A stretch of 13,894 bases of DNA from Phenylobacterium sp. (GTDB lineage Bacteria > Pseudomonadota > Alphaproteobacteria > Caulobacterales > Caulobacteraceae): the NCBI GenBank assembly GCA_028290925.1, contig JAQGIX010000113.1:1-13894 (forward strand), in the 5' to 3' direction. This document shows, piece after piece, positions 1 through 6,515 of this stretch. The position numbers and the translations under genes were made by a program. The notes below the pieces were generated by a model that worked only from the letters and a program-made list of their open reading frames with translations, was not told the DNA's origin and ran no database searches. Position 1 is the stretch's first letter. Each line of letters opens with the position of its first letter.

Positions 1-189
1 TTCCCACCGATCGCCGCGGTGCGCCTGGCCAAGAACGCCGCCGGCCTGACCGGCGGCGACGAAACCATGCCGACCCGGCCGCTGAACGGGGTGCTGAAGG
101 CGGTGTTCGGCCTGGAGCGGAGCCTGCTGGCCGCCGCCGACCTGCCGTTCGGGGTCTCCATCCTGCTCATCGCGCAGCGCCGGCCATGA
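1..189 (+). CDS. C-terminal fragment of a probable class I SAM-dependent methyltransferase (5' end outside window)
   Basis: Frame 1 is open from the first base to a TGA at 187-189, giving 62 residues of a C-terminus. The tail has a positively charged stretch, a D-E-T-M-P-x-R-x-L-N segment, an F-G-L-E-R helix and a final P-F-G-V-S-I-L-L-I-A-Q-R-R-P strand. This pattern is common at the end of Rossmann-fold methyltransferases that sit beside GtrA and family 2 glycosyltransferase genes. The catalytic SAM-binding part lies upstream of the window, so the call rests on the tail and the neighbour only. The stop overlaps the next start as ATGA (186-189), which implies translational coupling with the GtrA gene and a shared role in cell-surface glycan or lipid-linked sugar metabolism. 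The methyltransferase identity is an inference; that this is a real coding end is much surer. Confidence 0.6.
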   Translation, partial: FPPIAAVRLAKNAAGLTGGDETMPTRPLNGVLKAVFGLERSLLAAADLPFGVSILLIAQRRP

Positions 190-611
190 GCCGCCTCGCG
201 GGCCGCCGCGCCCTTGTCCGCCAGGGCGGCCTGTTCTTCGCGGTCGGCCTCGCGGCGACCGCGGTCCACGCGCTGGTGGCGCTGGGCGTCCGCGACCTGG
301 CCCACGCCAGCGCCATGGCGGCGACGGCGTCGGGCTATCTCTGCGCGGTGGGCGTCTCCTACCTGGGCAACGCGCGCTTCACCTTCGGCCGGCCGGCGCT
401 GCACGGGCCGCAGTTCGTCCGCTTCATGGTGGTCTCGCTGAGCGGCTTCGCGGTGAACGCCGGCGTCACCTGGCTGCTCTCCAACCGGCTGGGCTGGCCG
501 TTCCCGGCCACGCTGGCGGTGATCGTGGTGGTGATCCCGGCCCTGTCGTTCACGGCCTCGAAGCTCTGGGCCTTCGCGGACAGATCTCAGGCGGGGAGTT
601 CGCCTTCGTAG
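186..611 (+). CDS. GtrA family membrane protein
   Basis: This 141-residue protein has four predicted transmembrane segments (about residues 14-36, 43-61, 77-98 and 105-128) and little else, the size and topology of the GtrA family. The G-x-x-x-N-x-x-x-T-W pattern in the third helix and the S-x-x-x-x-K-x-W-x-F ending of the fourth are typical. Family members are thought to help move undecaprenyl-phosphate-linked sugars across the inner membrane for modification of O-antigen, teichoic acid or arabinogalactan; the substrate here cannot be read from the sequence. The ATG overlaps the stop of the upstream methyltransferase-like gene (ATGA), so the two are probably one transcript. The last 25 bases overlap the end of the convergent dioxygenase gene on the other strand. 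Confidence 0.85.
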   Translation: MSRLAGRRALVRQGGLFFAVGLAATAVHALVALGVRDLAHASAMAATASGYLCAVGVSYLGNARFTFGRPALHGPQFVRFMVVSLSGFAVNAGVTWLLSNRLGWPFPATLAVIVVVIPALSFTASKLWAFADRSQAGSSPS

Positions 612-1795
612 AGCAGGCCCGGCATGCCGCTGGAGTCGTAGTAGACCACCGAGCCTTCCGCGAAGTAGTGGCCGACGATCGAGCGCCGCGAGATCGCCTT
701 GTCCTTCCGCATCGAGCCGGCGTGCATCAGGTTCTCGTGCCAGATCAGCACCGTGCCGGCCTTGGGCTGGTAGATCTGGCGCTCGAACTTGCCGGAACCG
801 GGCTGCAGGAACTCCGTCCAGCGCGGCACGACCTTGTCGCCGAACTCGGTCCAGTCGCCGGTCACCTTGGCCGCCTCGGCGTCCTTCATATAGACCCGCG
901 GCAGGCGGTGGCTCTTGGGGAACACCACCAGCTCGCCGCTGTCCGGCTGCACGTCCTCCAGCGCCGTCCAGACCCCGCACATGCGGCCCGCCGGGAACGA
1001 GGTCAGGTGGATGGTGTCCTGGTGGTACTGCTGCTCCGAACCGAACACATAGGTCAGCGACTGGCAGGGCCGTCCGGCCGCGCAGAAGATCAGCCGCAGC
1101 ATGCGGATGATCCTGGGGTGCAGCCACAGCTCGCGGATCGCCGGGTACTGCAGATGCAGGTTGTGCATCCGCTGGCTGGCCCCCCACTCGTAGCCCTCGA
1201 TCTTCTTCTCCACCGCGTCGTCCAGCGCCGCGTTCAGCCGCGTCAGCAGGTCCGCCTCGACCACGTCGGGCAGCACCAGATAGCCCTCGTCCACGAAGTG
1301 GCGCAGCGCGGCGATCTCGTCGGGAGTCGCCTGGCCGGTCTCGGCGAGCCGCGCCAGGTGCGCCTCCACGGCCTCCGGCGGCTGGTCGTGCCAGGCGGTC
1401 AGGCTCTGGTCGGCGTAGTCGTAGAGGCCGGAGTCGACGAGATCGACGGCCAGCGGCACGCCGCCGCGCTTGAGGCTGGCCCGCGTCGCCTCGGCGAGCT
1501 CGCCCTCGTTGCGGACCTGCAGGGTGAGCGTACGCTCGGCGAGGTGGCGGCCACGCGCATCGACCAACTCCAGGCCGACCGTCACCGGGCCGTTCGGAAG
1601 CAGGTGGCCGTGGACCGAGAACCAGGTGGCCTGTGCCTGCGGGCCGAGCTGCACCGGCTTCTCCAGGACCGGCGCCGCGGCGCCGCCGACGAAGACCCGC
1701 AGGGTCGCGGCGGTCTCAACCTCGGCCTGCAGGGTCGCCTCGACCGTCAGCAGGCCGGAGCTCGGCGCGGACTCCGCCGAGGAGCTCGCGCTCAT
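587..1795 (-). CDS. Phytanoyl-CoA dioxygenase (PhyH) family protein with N-terminal beta-rich domain
   Basis: The 402-residue product carries the Fe(II)/2-oxoglutarate dioxygenase facial triad: H258-x-D260 in the Y-H-Q-D-T segment and distal H358 in E-N-L-M-H-A-G. Nearby arginines (R370/R371) could bind 2-oxoglutarate. The catalytic PhyH core spans about residues 160-385. Ahead of it, about residues 14-96 form alternating hydrophobic strands, resembling an Ig-like or beta-sandwich domain, which is not part of the basic family. The substrate is unknown; PhyH homologues hydroxylate acyl-CoAs, small metabolites or antibiotics. I chose the ATG at 1795. An in-frame GTG at 1858 would add 21 residues with a basic start (R-S-L-L-R-L-F) and a run of five prolines, and is a real alternative; neither has a good Shine-Dalgarno. 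The frame stays open further upstream with no family similarity. The 3' end overlaps convergent gtrA by 25 bases. Confidence 0.85.
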   Translation of the reverse strand: MSASSSAESAPSSGLLTVEATLQAEVETAATLRVFVGGAAAPVLEKPVQLGPQAQATWFSVHGHLLPNGPVTVGLELVDARGRHLAERTLTLQVRNEGELAEATRASLKRGGVPLAVDLVDSGLYDYADQSLTAWHDQPPEAVEAHLARLAETGQATPDEIAALRHFVDEGYLVLPDVVEADLLTRLNAALDDAVEKKIEGYEWGASQRMHNLHLQYPAIRELWLHPRIIRMLRLIFCAAGRPCQSLTYVFGSEQQYHQDTIHLTSFPAGRMCGVWTALEDVQPDSGELVVFPKSHRLPRVYMKDAEAAKVTGDWTEFGDKVVPRWTEFLQPGSGKFERQIYQPKAGTVLIWHENLMHAGSMRKDKAISRRSIVGHYFAEGSVVYYDSSGMPGLLYEGELPA

Positions 1796-1981
1796 CGTCG
1801 CCGCGGGCGGCGGCGGCGGGACGGCGGGTCGGTCGAACAGGCGGAGCAGGGAGCGCACGGCGAGACATCCATCGACGCGCCGCGTCACGCGCGCGGCGGA
1901 CGCAACCCAGCCCTGCGCCCGTCCGGCCGTCAAGCGCCCAACGCTGCGGCCTCGCGGCGCGCCCGGCCAAGTTCCACCACG

Positions 1982-2009
1982 TTGAAACCAGTGGGCTCGC
2001 CACCCACAT
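1982..2009 (+). promoter_or_regulatory. Candidate sigma-32 (heat-shock) promoter for hsp20
   Basis: TTGAAA at 1982-1987 is followed after 15 bases by CCCACAT at 2003-2009. This matches the sigma-32 pattern (CTTGAAA, 11-16 bases, CCCCAT-T) with one or two differences per element. Transcription would begin near 2016-2020, giving a leader of about 60-65 bases that contains the ROSE-like hairpin. Position and gene identity agree with heat-shock control; no transcription start data were available. Confidence 0.55.
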
Positions 2010-2017
2010 AAAGCTTG

Positions 2018-2085
2018 TCCGGACGAGCCGCGCCGCATCTGGGCGGCCCGACCGGAGAGTCGCTTGAGGCAAGGACTCTGATGGG
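2018..2085 (+). promoter_or_regulatory. ROSE-type RNA thermometer in the hsp20 leader
   Basis: The last hairpin runs from 2056 to 2079. A2056-C2061 pairs with G2074-T2079 (6 bp); G2062 is unpaired; C2063-G2066 pairs with C2070-G2073 (4 bp); AGG (2067-2069) closes the loop. The Shine-Dalgarno AAGGA (2071-2075) is buried in the stem, five bases before the ATG at 2081. The strand opposite it reads UCGCU (2060-2064), which fits the conserved U-Y-G-C-U box of ROSE elements, including the single G bulged opposite AGGA. A second hairpin lies upstream: GCCGC 2032-2036 with GCGGC 2043-2047. ROSE elements are known heat-melting leaders of small heat-shock genes in alpha- and gammaproteobacteria. Heat-induced melting in this strain is inferred. 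Confidence 0.8.
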
Positions 2086-2506
2086 AATGAACCGGTCGAT
2101 CCTCTTCGACAGCCCGTTTCTCCTGGGCTTCGAACATACCCGCGCCCTCGTCGAGCGCGCCGCCAAGGCCGCGGCCGAGAGCTATCCTCCCTACAATGTG
2201 GAGGATCGTGGCGACGGGAGCATCCGGATCACCCTGGCCGTCGCGGGCTTCGCGCCCGACCAGCTGGAGGTGACCGTCGAGGATCGTCAACTGGTGGTGG
2301 CCGGCCGACGTGAAGCCGGCGCCAAGCCCGAAGAGGCCTACCTGCACCGTGGCATCGCCGCGCGGGGGTTCATCCGGACCTTCGTGCTCGCTGACGGCAT
2401 GGTGGTGGACGGCGCGGTCCTGGAGCACGGCCTGCTCCACATCGACCTCGTCCGACCCGAGCCGGAGACGCGGATCTTCAAGGTTCCGATCCGCGGCGCC
2501 GGATGA
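2081..2506 (+). CDS. Small heat-shock protein, Hsp20/alpha-crystallin family (IbpA-like)
   Basis: This 141-residue ATP-independent holdase keeps unfolding proteins soluble until DnaK and ClpB can refold them. A short hydrophobic N-terminal arm (1-34, rich in F and L) precedes the alpha-crystallin domain (about 35-128), which opens with Y-P-P-Y-N and contains the A-G-F-x-x-x-x-L-E-V strand and a D-R-Q-L-V-V-A-G-R segment. The C-terminal tail has V135-P-I137, an I/V-x-I motif used for oligomer assembly. The ATG at 2081 is preferred because AAGGA lies five bases upstream; an ATG two codons later and an open frame back to 2015 are less likely. The leader carries a sigma-32-like promoter and a ROSE-like thermometer, indicating dual transcriptional and translational heat control. 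A DUF1150 gene follows on the same strand. Confidence 0.93.
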   Translation: MGMNRSILFDSPFLLGFEHTRALVERAAKAAAESYPPYNVEDRGDGSIRITLAVAGFAPDQLEVTVEDRQLVVAGRREAGAKPEEAYLHRGIAARGFIRTFVLADGMVVDGAVLEHGLLHIDLVRPEPETRIFKVPIRGAG

Positions 2507-2534
2507 GCAGGACCGCAAGCGAAAGTGGAGGCGG

Positions 2535-2589
2535 CCGGATGGTCCGGCGCCTGTTGCCTCGGATGGCCGGCTGAACCGGCGACCATCCG
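2535..2589 (+). other. Two tandem stem-loops between hsp20 and the DUF1150 gene
   Basis: CCGGA (2535-2539) and TCCGG (2543-2547) form a tight 5-bp hairpin with a three-base loop. Further on, CGGATGG (2560-2566) pairs with CCATCCG (2583-2589), enclosing CCGG/CCGG (2567-2570 with 2576-2579) and a three-base bulge. The first hairpin also contains GGATGG (2537-2542), so the 3' arm could pair with either copy. No T-run follows, so a terminator is unlikely; RNA processing, stability or translational control of the downstream gene is possible. The pairing is visible; the function is inference. Confidence 0.4.
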
Positions 2590-2614
2590 AAGCGTTGAGT
2601 TCTCGGAGGTGGTC

Positions 2615-2872
2615 ATGATGACACCTGTTTTAACGACCGAAGCGTTCGCGGCCCTGGGCGCCCCGCAACTGGTCTATGTGCGACCGGTCAAGGCGGCCGA
2701 AATCCTGGCCAGCGTGCCCTCGGCCCAGATCGAAGGGATCGAACTCGATCCCAATCAGACCCTCTATGCGGTGCACAGGGCCGACGGCGAACGCCTCGCC
2801 GTCCTCACCGACCGCGATTCCGCCATGGCTGCGGCCCTGGCGCACGAACTGGCGCCGGTGTCGGTGCACTGA
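2615..2872 (+). CDS. DUF1150 family protein
   Basis: This small protein (85 residues) of unknown function belongs to DUF1150, a family found in Alphaproteobacteria, frequently next to an Hsp20 gene as here. Recognisable segments are T-E-A-F-A-A-L-G near the start, L-V-Y-V-R-P-V, then L-Y-A-V-H-R-A-D-G-E-R-L-A-V-L-T-D-R and a closing A-H-E-L-A-P-V-S-V-H, which is characteristic. There is no signal peptide or membrane segment, so it should be cytoplasmic. GGAGG (2605-2609) lies five bases before the ATG at 2615 and eight before a second ATG at 2618; either could be used, and the upstream open frame to 2525 is not needed. The gap of 108 bases from hsp20 contains two hairpins. Co-transcription with hsp20 suggests a role in proteostasis, but that is only context. 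Confidence 0.85.
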   Translation: MMTPVLTTEAFAALGAPQLVYVRPVKAAEILASVPSAQIEGIELDPNQTLYAVHRADGERLAVLTDRDSAMAAALAHELAPVSVH

Positions 2873-2888
2873 GCCACCTGACGCGAAC

Positions 2889-2930
2889 GCCGTCCCTCCG
2901 ATAGAGGGGCGGCCGCCGCGCTTTCCGATT
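2889..2930 (+). terminator. Terminator-like hairpin after the hsp20-DUF1150 unit
   Basis: A 10-bp stem (2889-2898 with 2904-2913, one G-U pair) closes a five-base loop CGATA. It is followed on the plus strand by a looser T-rich stretch (CTTTCC, then GATTTT) after about 7 bases. It lies between the convergent DUF1150 and ptsN genes. The T-tract is not adjacent to the stem, so intrinsic termination may be weak; no T-run follows on the minus strand. Confidence 0.45.
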
Positions 2931-2942
2931 TTCCGAGATGTC

Positions 2943-3416
2943 TCAGGCGGCCGAGGGCCGCGCCGCGTCCATTTCCCGCACCAGGATGGCGTGGATGGCG
3001 TCGGCCGTGCGGGCCTGCCGCAGGCGCTCGCGCACCTCGGCCTGGCGCAGCAGGCGCGAGACCCGGGCCAGCGCCCGCAGATGCTCGGCCCCGGCGTCCT
3101 TGGGCGCGAACAGGGCGAACAGCAGGTCGACCGGCTGGTCATCGACCGCGTCGAACTCCACGGGATGCTCCAGGCGCACAAAGACGCCGCGCATGCGCTC
3201 CATGCCGTCCAGGCGGGCGTGCGGGGCCGCCACACCGTGGCCCACCCCGGTTGACCCGGCCATCTCCCGTTCGGTGAGGGCGTCGAGGATGTCGCCGCCG
3301 TCCAGCCCGAAGTTGCGGGCGGCGATCTCGGCGATCACGGCCAAGGTCTGGCGCTTGTTGGCGGTGCTCACCCGCAGGGCGATCGCGCTGCGGTCGATGA
3401 GGTCGCCGATGTTCAT
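2943..3416 (-). CDS. ptsN: Nitrogen-related PTS enzyme IIA (EIIA-Ntr)
   Basis: This 157-residue protein is the terminal phosphoacceptor of the nitrogen PTS (PtsP-PtsO-PtsN). The phospho-accepting histidine is H66 in the G-V-G-H-G-V-A-A-P-H-A-R motif; the first histidine (H60) is also conserved. It has the PTS EIIA type-2 fold throughout, with L-L-F-A-L-F-A-P near residues 98-105, and length matches the E. coli protein (163). It regulates by protein contact (potassium transport, stress responses and sensor kinases in other bacteria) and does not transport sugar. I chose the ATG at 3416, where similarity starts (M-N-I-G-D-L-I); a TTG three codons upstream is the alternative and neither has a strong ribosome site. 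It is third in the rpoN-hpf-ptsN series, 78 bases after hpf, so a separate promoter is possible. Confidence 0.93.
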   Translation of the reverse strand: MNIGDLIDRSAIALRVSTANKRQTLAVIAEIAARNFGLDGGDILDALTEREMAGSTGVGHGVAAPHARLDGMERMRGVFVRLEHPVEFDAVDDQPVDLLFALFAPKDAGAEHLRALARVSRLLRQAEVRERLRQARTADAIHAILVREMDAARPSAA

Positions 3417-3494
3417 CTGGCTCAACGAATAACTCGCAAAACTTGGCGCCCGTCGTTACGCGGCGGCTCGTTTAGATCGGCGCGCCACAAGCGT

Positions 3495-4127
3495 CTAGTG
3501 CGGCGAACCGGTTCCAACAGCCCCGTTCCCATTCGCGGCTTTGGCGCGTTCCGGGTCGATCCACCCGATATTCCCGTCGGGCCGGCGATATACCACGGAG
3601 AATCCGCCGTGGGCCGCGTTTCGGAACACGATTGTTTGAGATTCGGTCAGATCAAGCGCCATGACCGCCATCGCAACGGTCATTGTTCGGATCGGCGTCT
3701 CGGTTTCGGCGATGACCACCGGCTCCGGATAGAGCGCGATCTCGTCCTCGGCCGCCGAATCGTCCTCGTCGTCGATCGACTGCAGCACGAAGTAGGCGGC
3801 GGTCTCCGCCTGCCGGGCCTGCGCTTGATAGTGGTGATCTTTCAGGCGCTTGGAGTAGCGTCGGACGCGCTTCTCCATCCGCTGCATGGCCGCGTCGAAG
3901 GCCAGGTGGGCGTCGGCGCCCAGTCCGTGGGTGGTCAGCTGCACCCCAGAGGCCAGGGTGACCGCGCAGTCCACCTTGAAGGCCGCGCCCTCGCGGGTGA
4001 CCACGACGTCGGCGCCGCCGCCGCCCCGGTCGAAGTATTTCGCAATGCTGTTGGAGAGTTCGTCGGAGACCCGCGCGCGCAGGGCCTCGCCGACGTCGAC
4101 GTGTTTGCCGGTGACTTGGACTTGCAT
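3495..4127 (-). CDS. hpf: Ribosome hibernation promoting factor, long form
   Basis: The protein (210 residues) binds the 30S decoding channel in starvation and, in the long form, pairs 70S ribosomes into inactive 100S dimers. The N-terminal RaiA/HPF domain covers about residues 1-100, starting M-Q-V-Q-V-T-G-K-H and ending in a basic helix (about 83-98). An acidic linker (about 118-145) follows, then the long-HPF C-terminal domain (about 147-192) with V-F-R-N-A and V-V-Y-R-R-P-D-G-N-I-G-W-I-D. This second domain separates it from the short gammaproteobacterial HPF. The ATG at 4127 fits the family start; an upstream TTG at 4163 would add residues without similarity. There is no clear Shine-Dalgarno. 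It lies 76 bases after rpoN and 78 before ptsN on the same strand, the common order. Confidence 0.93.
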   Translation of the reverse strand: MQVQVTGKHVDVGEALRARVSDELSNSIAKYFDRGGGGADVVVTREGAAFKVDCAVTLASGVQLTTHGLGADAHLAFDAAMQRMEKRVRRYSKRLKDHHYQAQARQAETAAYFVLQSIDDEDDSAAEDEIALYPEPVVIAETETPIRTMTVAMAVMALDLTESQTIVFRNAAHGGFSVVYRRPDGNIGWIDPERAKAANGNGAVGTGSPH

Positions 4128-4203
4128 GAAATGATCAACGCGCCGGGGCCCGGATGGTGTCAACGGTCACGCTGGCTCGGATCGAACACGCTTCGGTGCG
4201 CGC

Positions 4204-5691
4204 CTAAACCGCAGCCTTCAGCATCCGCCGCCGCTCCACCGACGACGGGATTCGCATGGCCTCGCGGTACTTGGCGACCGTGCGCCGGGCGATATCCACG
4301 CCGGCTTCCTTGAGGATGTCGACGATGCCGTCGTCGGAGTGGACGTCCTCCTCCTTCGCCTCGGCCTCGATCAGCTGGCGGATCTTGTGGCGCACGCTCT
4401 CGGCGGAGTGCGCCGCGCCGCCCTCGGTCGCCTGGATCGCCGAGGTGAAGAAGAACTTCAGCTCGAACAGGCCGCGGGGCGTGGCGATATATTTGTTGGA
4501 GGTCACCCGGCTGACCGTCGATTCGTGCATGCCGATCGCCTCGGCCACGGTTTTCAGGTTCAGCGGCCGCAGGTGCTCGACGCCGAAGGCCAGGAAGGCG
4601 TCCTGCTGGCGGACGATCTCGGAGGCCACCTTCAGGATGGTGCGCGCCCGCTGGTCGAGGCTCTTCACCAGCCAGTTCGCCTGGGCCAGGCAGTCGGAGA
4701 CGAAGGTCTTCTCCTGGTCCGAGCGCGCCGCCCTGGAGACGTGGGCGTGGTAGCGCTGGTCGACCAGCAGCCGCGGCAGGGTGTCGGAGTTGAGCTCCAC
4801 ATGCCACAGGCCCGCCGCGCCCTCCTTGACGAAGACGTCCGGGGCCACCGGATGCGACGGCTCGCCGCCGAACGCCGCGCCCGGCCTGGGCGTCAGCGCC
4901 TTCAGCTCGGCCACCATGTCGCGCAGGTCCTCGTCGTCGACCCCGCAGGCGCGCCTCAGCGCCGTCATGTCACGCTTGGCGAGCAGCTGCAGGTTGTCCA
5001 GCAACGCCGCCATGGCCGGATCGAACCGGTCGCGCTCCTTCAGCTGCAGCATCAGGCACTCGCGCAGGTCCCGCGCGCCCACCCCCGTCGGCTCGAAACC
5101 GTGCAGCACGCCGAGCACCCGCTCCACGAGGCTAAGCTCGCAGCCCAGCTGCACCGCGAGCTCCGCAAGCTCGATCCGCAGATAGCCGCCCTCGTCCACC
5201 GAATCGATCAGCACCGTGGCGATCGCCGCCTCGGCGGGCGGCAGGCCGGCCACCGACAGCTGGTCGTGCAGGTGCTCGCCCAGCGTCTTCTCGCGGCTCA
5301 GCGAGTCTTCCAGCCCGTCGAGGTCGCCGTCGTGGCCGCCCTTGCCGGCCTTCGACCAGTCCACCGAACCGCCGGCGTCGGCCGCGCCTTGGATCTCCGG
5401 CGCATCGCCCGTGGCCCGCTCGCCCGGCGAGGCGTCGTCGGCCGTCACGTCCAGGTCGGCGCTGGCCTCGGCCTGCTCGGCGACCTCCGCCGCCACGGCC
5501 TCGGCCGGGGCGTCCGCCGCCGGCTCCTCCGGCTCGTCGCGCTGCAGCAGCGGGTTACGCTCCAGCTCGGCCTCCACGAAGGCCTCCAGCTCGAGGTTCG
5601 ACAGCTGCAGCAGCTTGATGGCCTGCTGCAGCTGCGGGGTGATGACGAGCCCCTGCCCCTGCCTGATCTCGAGCCGCGCGCTGAGCGCCAA
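4204..5691 (-). CDS. rpoN: RNA polymerase sigma-54 factor
   Basis: Sigma-54 directs RNA polymerase to -24/-12 promoters and needs ATP-driven enhancer-binding proteins; in Caulobacter relatives it controls flagellar, stalk and nitrogen genes. The 495-residue product has the glutamine- and leucine-rich activator-interacting region (about 10-50, L-V-I-T-P-Q-L-Q-Q-A-I-K-L-L), a variable acidic region II (about 52-115), the core-binding domain, an HTH, and the invariant RpoN box A-R-R-T-V-A-K-Y-R-E at about 468-477. The only workable start is TTG at 5691: the frame back to the stop at 5725-5727 contains no ATG or GTG, the first residues match family N-termini, and GAGGGGG sits five bases upstream. 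It leads the rpoN-hpf-ptsN series; a GST gene lies immediately upstream on the same strand. Confidence 0.96.
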   Translation of the reverse strand: MALSARLEIRQGQGLVITPQLQQAIKLLQLSNLELEAFVEAELERNPLLQRDEPEEPAADAPAEAVAAEVAEQAEASADLDVTADDASPGERATGDAPEIQGAADAGGSVDWSKAGKGGHDGDLDGLEDSLSREKTLGEHLHDQLSVAGLPPAEAAIATVLIDSVDEGGYLRIELAELAVQLGCELSLVERVLGVLHGFEPTGVGARDLRECLMLQLKERDRFDPAMAALLDNLQLLAKRDMTALRRACGVDDEDLRDMVAELKALTPRPGAAFGGEPSHPVAPDVFVKEGAAGLWHVELNSDTLPRLLVDQRYHAHVSRAARSDQEKTFVSDCLAQANWLVKSLDQRARTILKVASEIVRQQDAFLAFGVEHLRPLNLKTVAEAIGMHESTVSRVTSNKYIATPRGLFELKFFFTSAIQATEGGAAHSAESVRHKIRQLIEAEAKEEDVHSDDGIVDILKEAGVDIARRTVAKYREAMRIPSSVERRRMLKAAV

Positions 5692-5696
5692 GGAAG

Positions 5697-5703
5697 CCCC
5701 CTC
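5697..5703 (-). promoter_or_regulatory. Ribosome binding site fixing the TTG start of rpoN
   Basis: On the minus strand GAGGGGG ends five bases before TTG at 5691-5689. It is one of the strongest Shine-Dalgarno sequences in the window. As the frame has no ATG or GTG between the upstream stop (5727-5725) and the conserved N-terminus, the site supports TTG as the true start. Confidence 0.7.
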
Positions 5704-5774
5704 TGGCCTGTTTCTTGCTGGAGGCTAGAGGGCGAACCCCACCGAAGGGTTAATCCCGGTATGAATCTTGCGTG

Positions 5775-6515
5775 TCAGGCCGCGAAGGCCGGCTCGGCCG
5801 CCGCCGGGGTCCAGGCGAACTCCGGATAGAACTCGGCCATCATCCGATCGACATAGGCGGTGAGGTTGGCGAAGCCCTCGGCCTGGCGGCGCAGCTCGCT
5901 CTCGAAGAACGGCGTCAGGATGTAGGCCAGCAGGCCGAACACGGTGGCGTCGGCGCCGCAGGGCCGGTCGCCCATCAGGTAGCGGCTGTCGCCGAGCATC
6001 GCCGACAGCGCCGCCAGCGACCGCAATCCCAGCGCCACGATCTCCGGCTCCGAATGGCGTCCGACCCCTGTGACGAGCACGGTTTCCCGCACCCGCTGCT
6101 GGACGTCGCGCCGCAGCGCCTCGCGCACGCCCTCCGGCGCGTCGTCGAAGAAGTGGGCCGGGCCCTTTGCGAAGTTGTCGGCGTCGAGCCAGACGGCATG
6201 GGCCGCGACCCAGCTCAGGTGGTTCTCGACCATCCGCTCGATGGCCCAGGCCTGCGCCCGGCCGCGCGCGTCCAGCCCCGCGTCGAGGTCGAGGCCGAAG
6301 CTGCGCTCCAGGTAGCCGCGGATGAAGGTGGAATCCGCGATCCGCTGGCCGCCGGCGTCGATGTAGGGCAACTGGCCCTTCGGCGAGTCTTCCCGCTGGC
6401 CCCGCAGCTTGCGGTAGGCGAGGCCGGCCATCTTCAGCTGCACCTCGGTTTTCGTCACATAGGGGCTGATCTCAGGCAGGCCGAAGCCCTCGCCGACGCC
6501 ATAGAGCGTAATCAT
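5775..6515 (-). CDS. Glutathione S-transferase family protein (metaxin/Fax-like type)
   Basis: The protein has 246 residues, with a thioredoxin-fold N-terminal domain (about 1-75) and an all-helical C-terminal domain (about 85-235). S-P-Y at 17-19 followed by K22, the P-K-G-Q-L-P loop with cis-proline P50 and the A-D-S sequence at 60-62 mark the glutathione-binding half. The usual cysteine after S-P-Y is valine (V20), so thiol chemistry of the cysteine type is unlikely. The layout resembles the Fax/metaxin-like branch of the GST superfamily, whose substrates are mostly unknown. The ATG at 6515 has GGAGAG six bases upstream. It is divergent from the WYL regulator gene across 81 bases, suggesting that regulator may control it. 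It ends 83 bases before rpoN starts on the same strand. Confidence 0.85.
   Translation of the reverse strand: MITLYGVGEGFGLPEISPYVTKTEVQLKMAGLAYRKLRGQREDSPKGQLPYIDAGGQRIADSTFIRGYLERSFGLDLDAGLDARGRAQAWAIERMVENHLSWVAAHAVWLDADNFAKGPAHFFDDAPEGVREALRRDVQQRVRETVLVTGVGRHSEPEIVALGLRSLAALSAMLGDSRYLMGDRPCGADATVFGLLAYILTPFFESELRRQAEGFANLTAYVDRMMAEFYPEFAWTPAAAEPAFAA

Noticed and set aside
1802..1819. GGC-type trinucleotide run near the PhyH start as a phase-variable tract
   Set aside because: A triplet repeat cannot shift the frame and such runs are expected at this GC content.
668..2011. Long plus-strand open frame of 447 codons antisense to the PhyH gene
   Set aside because: Low-complexity R/H/L/Q-rich translation typical of the reverse strand of GC-rich genes; the minus strand encodes a clear dioxygenase with an intact metal triad.
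3440..3470. Small hairpin (CCGTCG/CGGCGG) between hpf and ptsN as a terminator
   Set aside because: Six pairs with a wobble and TTTT eight bases away; too weak to separate from chance in GC-rich DNA.
5735..5751. AACCC/GGGTT hairpin between the GST gene and rpoN as a terminator
   Set aside because: Five-pair stem, seven-base loop and no T-run; could be chance.
4339..5829. Plus-strand open frame of 496 codons antisense to rpoN
   Set aside because: Same composition-driven shadow pattern; rpoN on the other strand is unambiguous.
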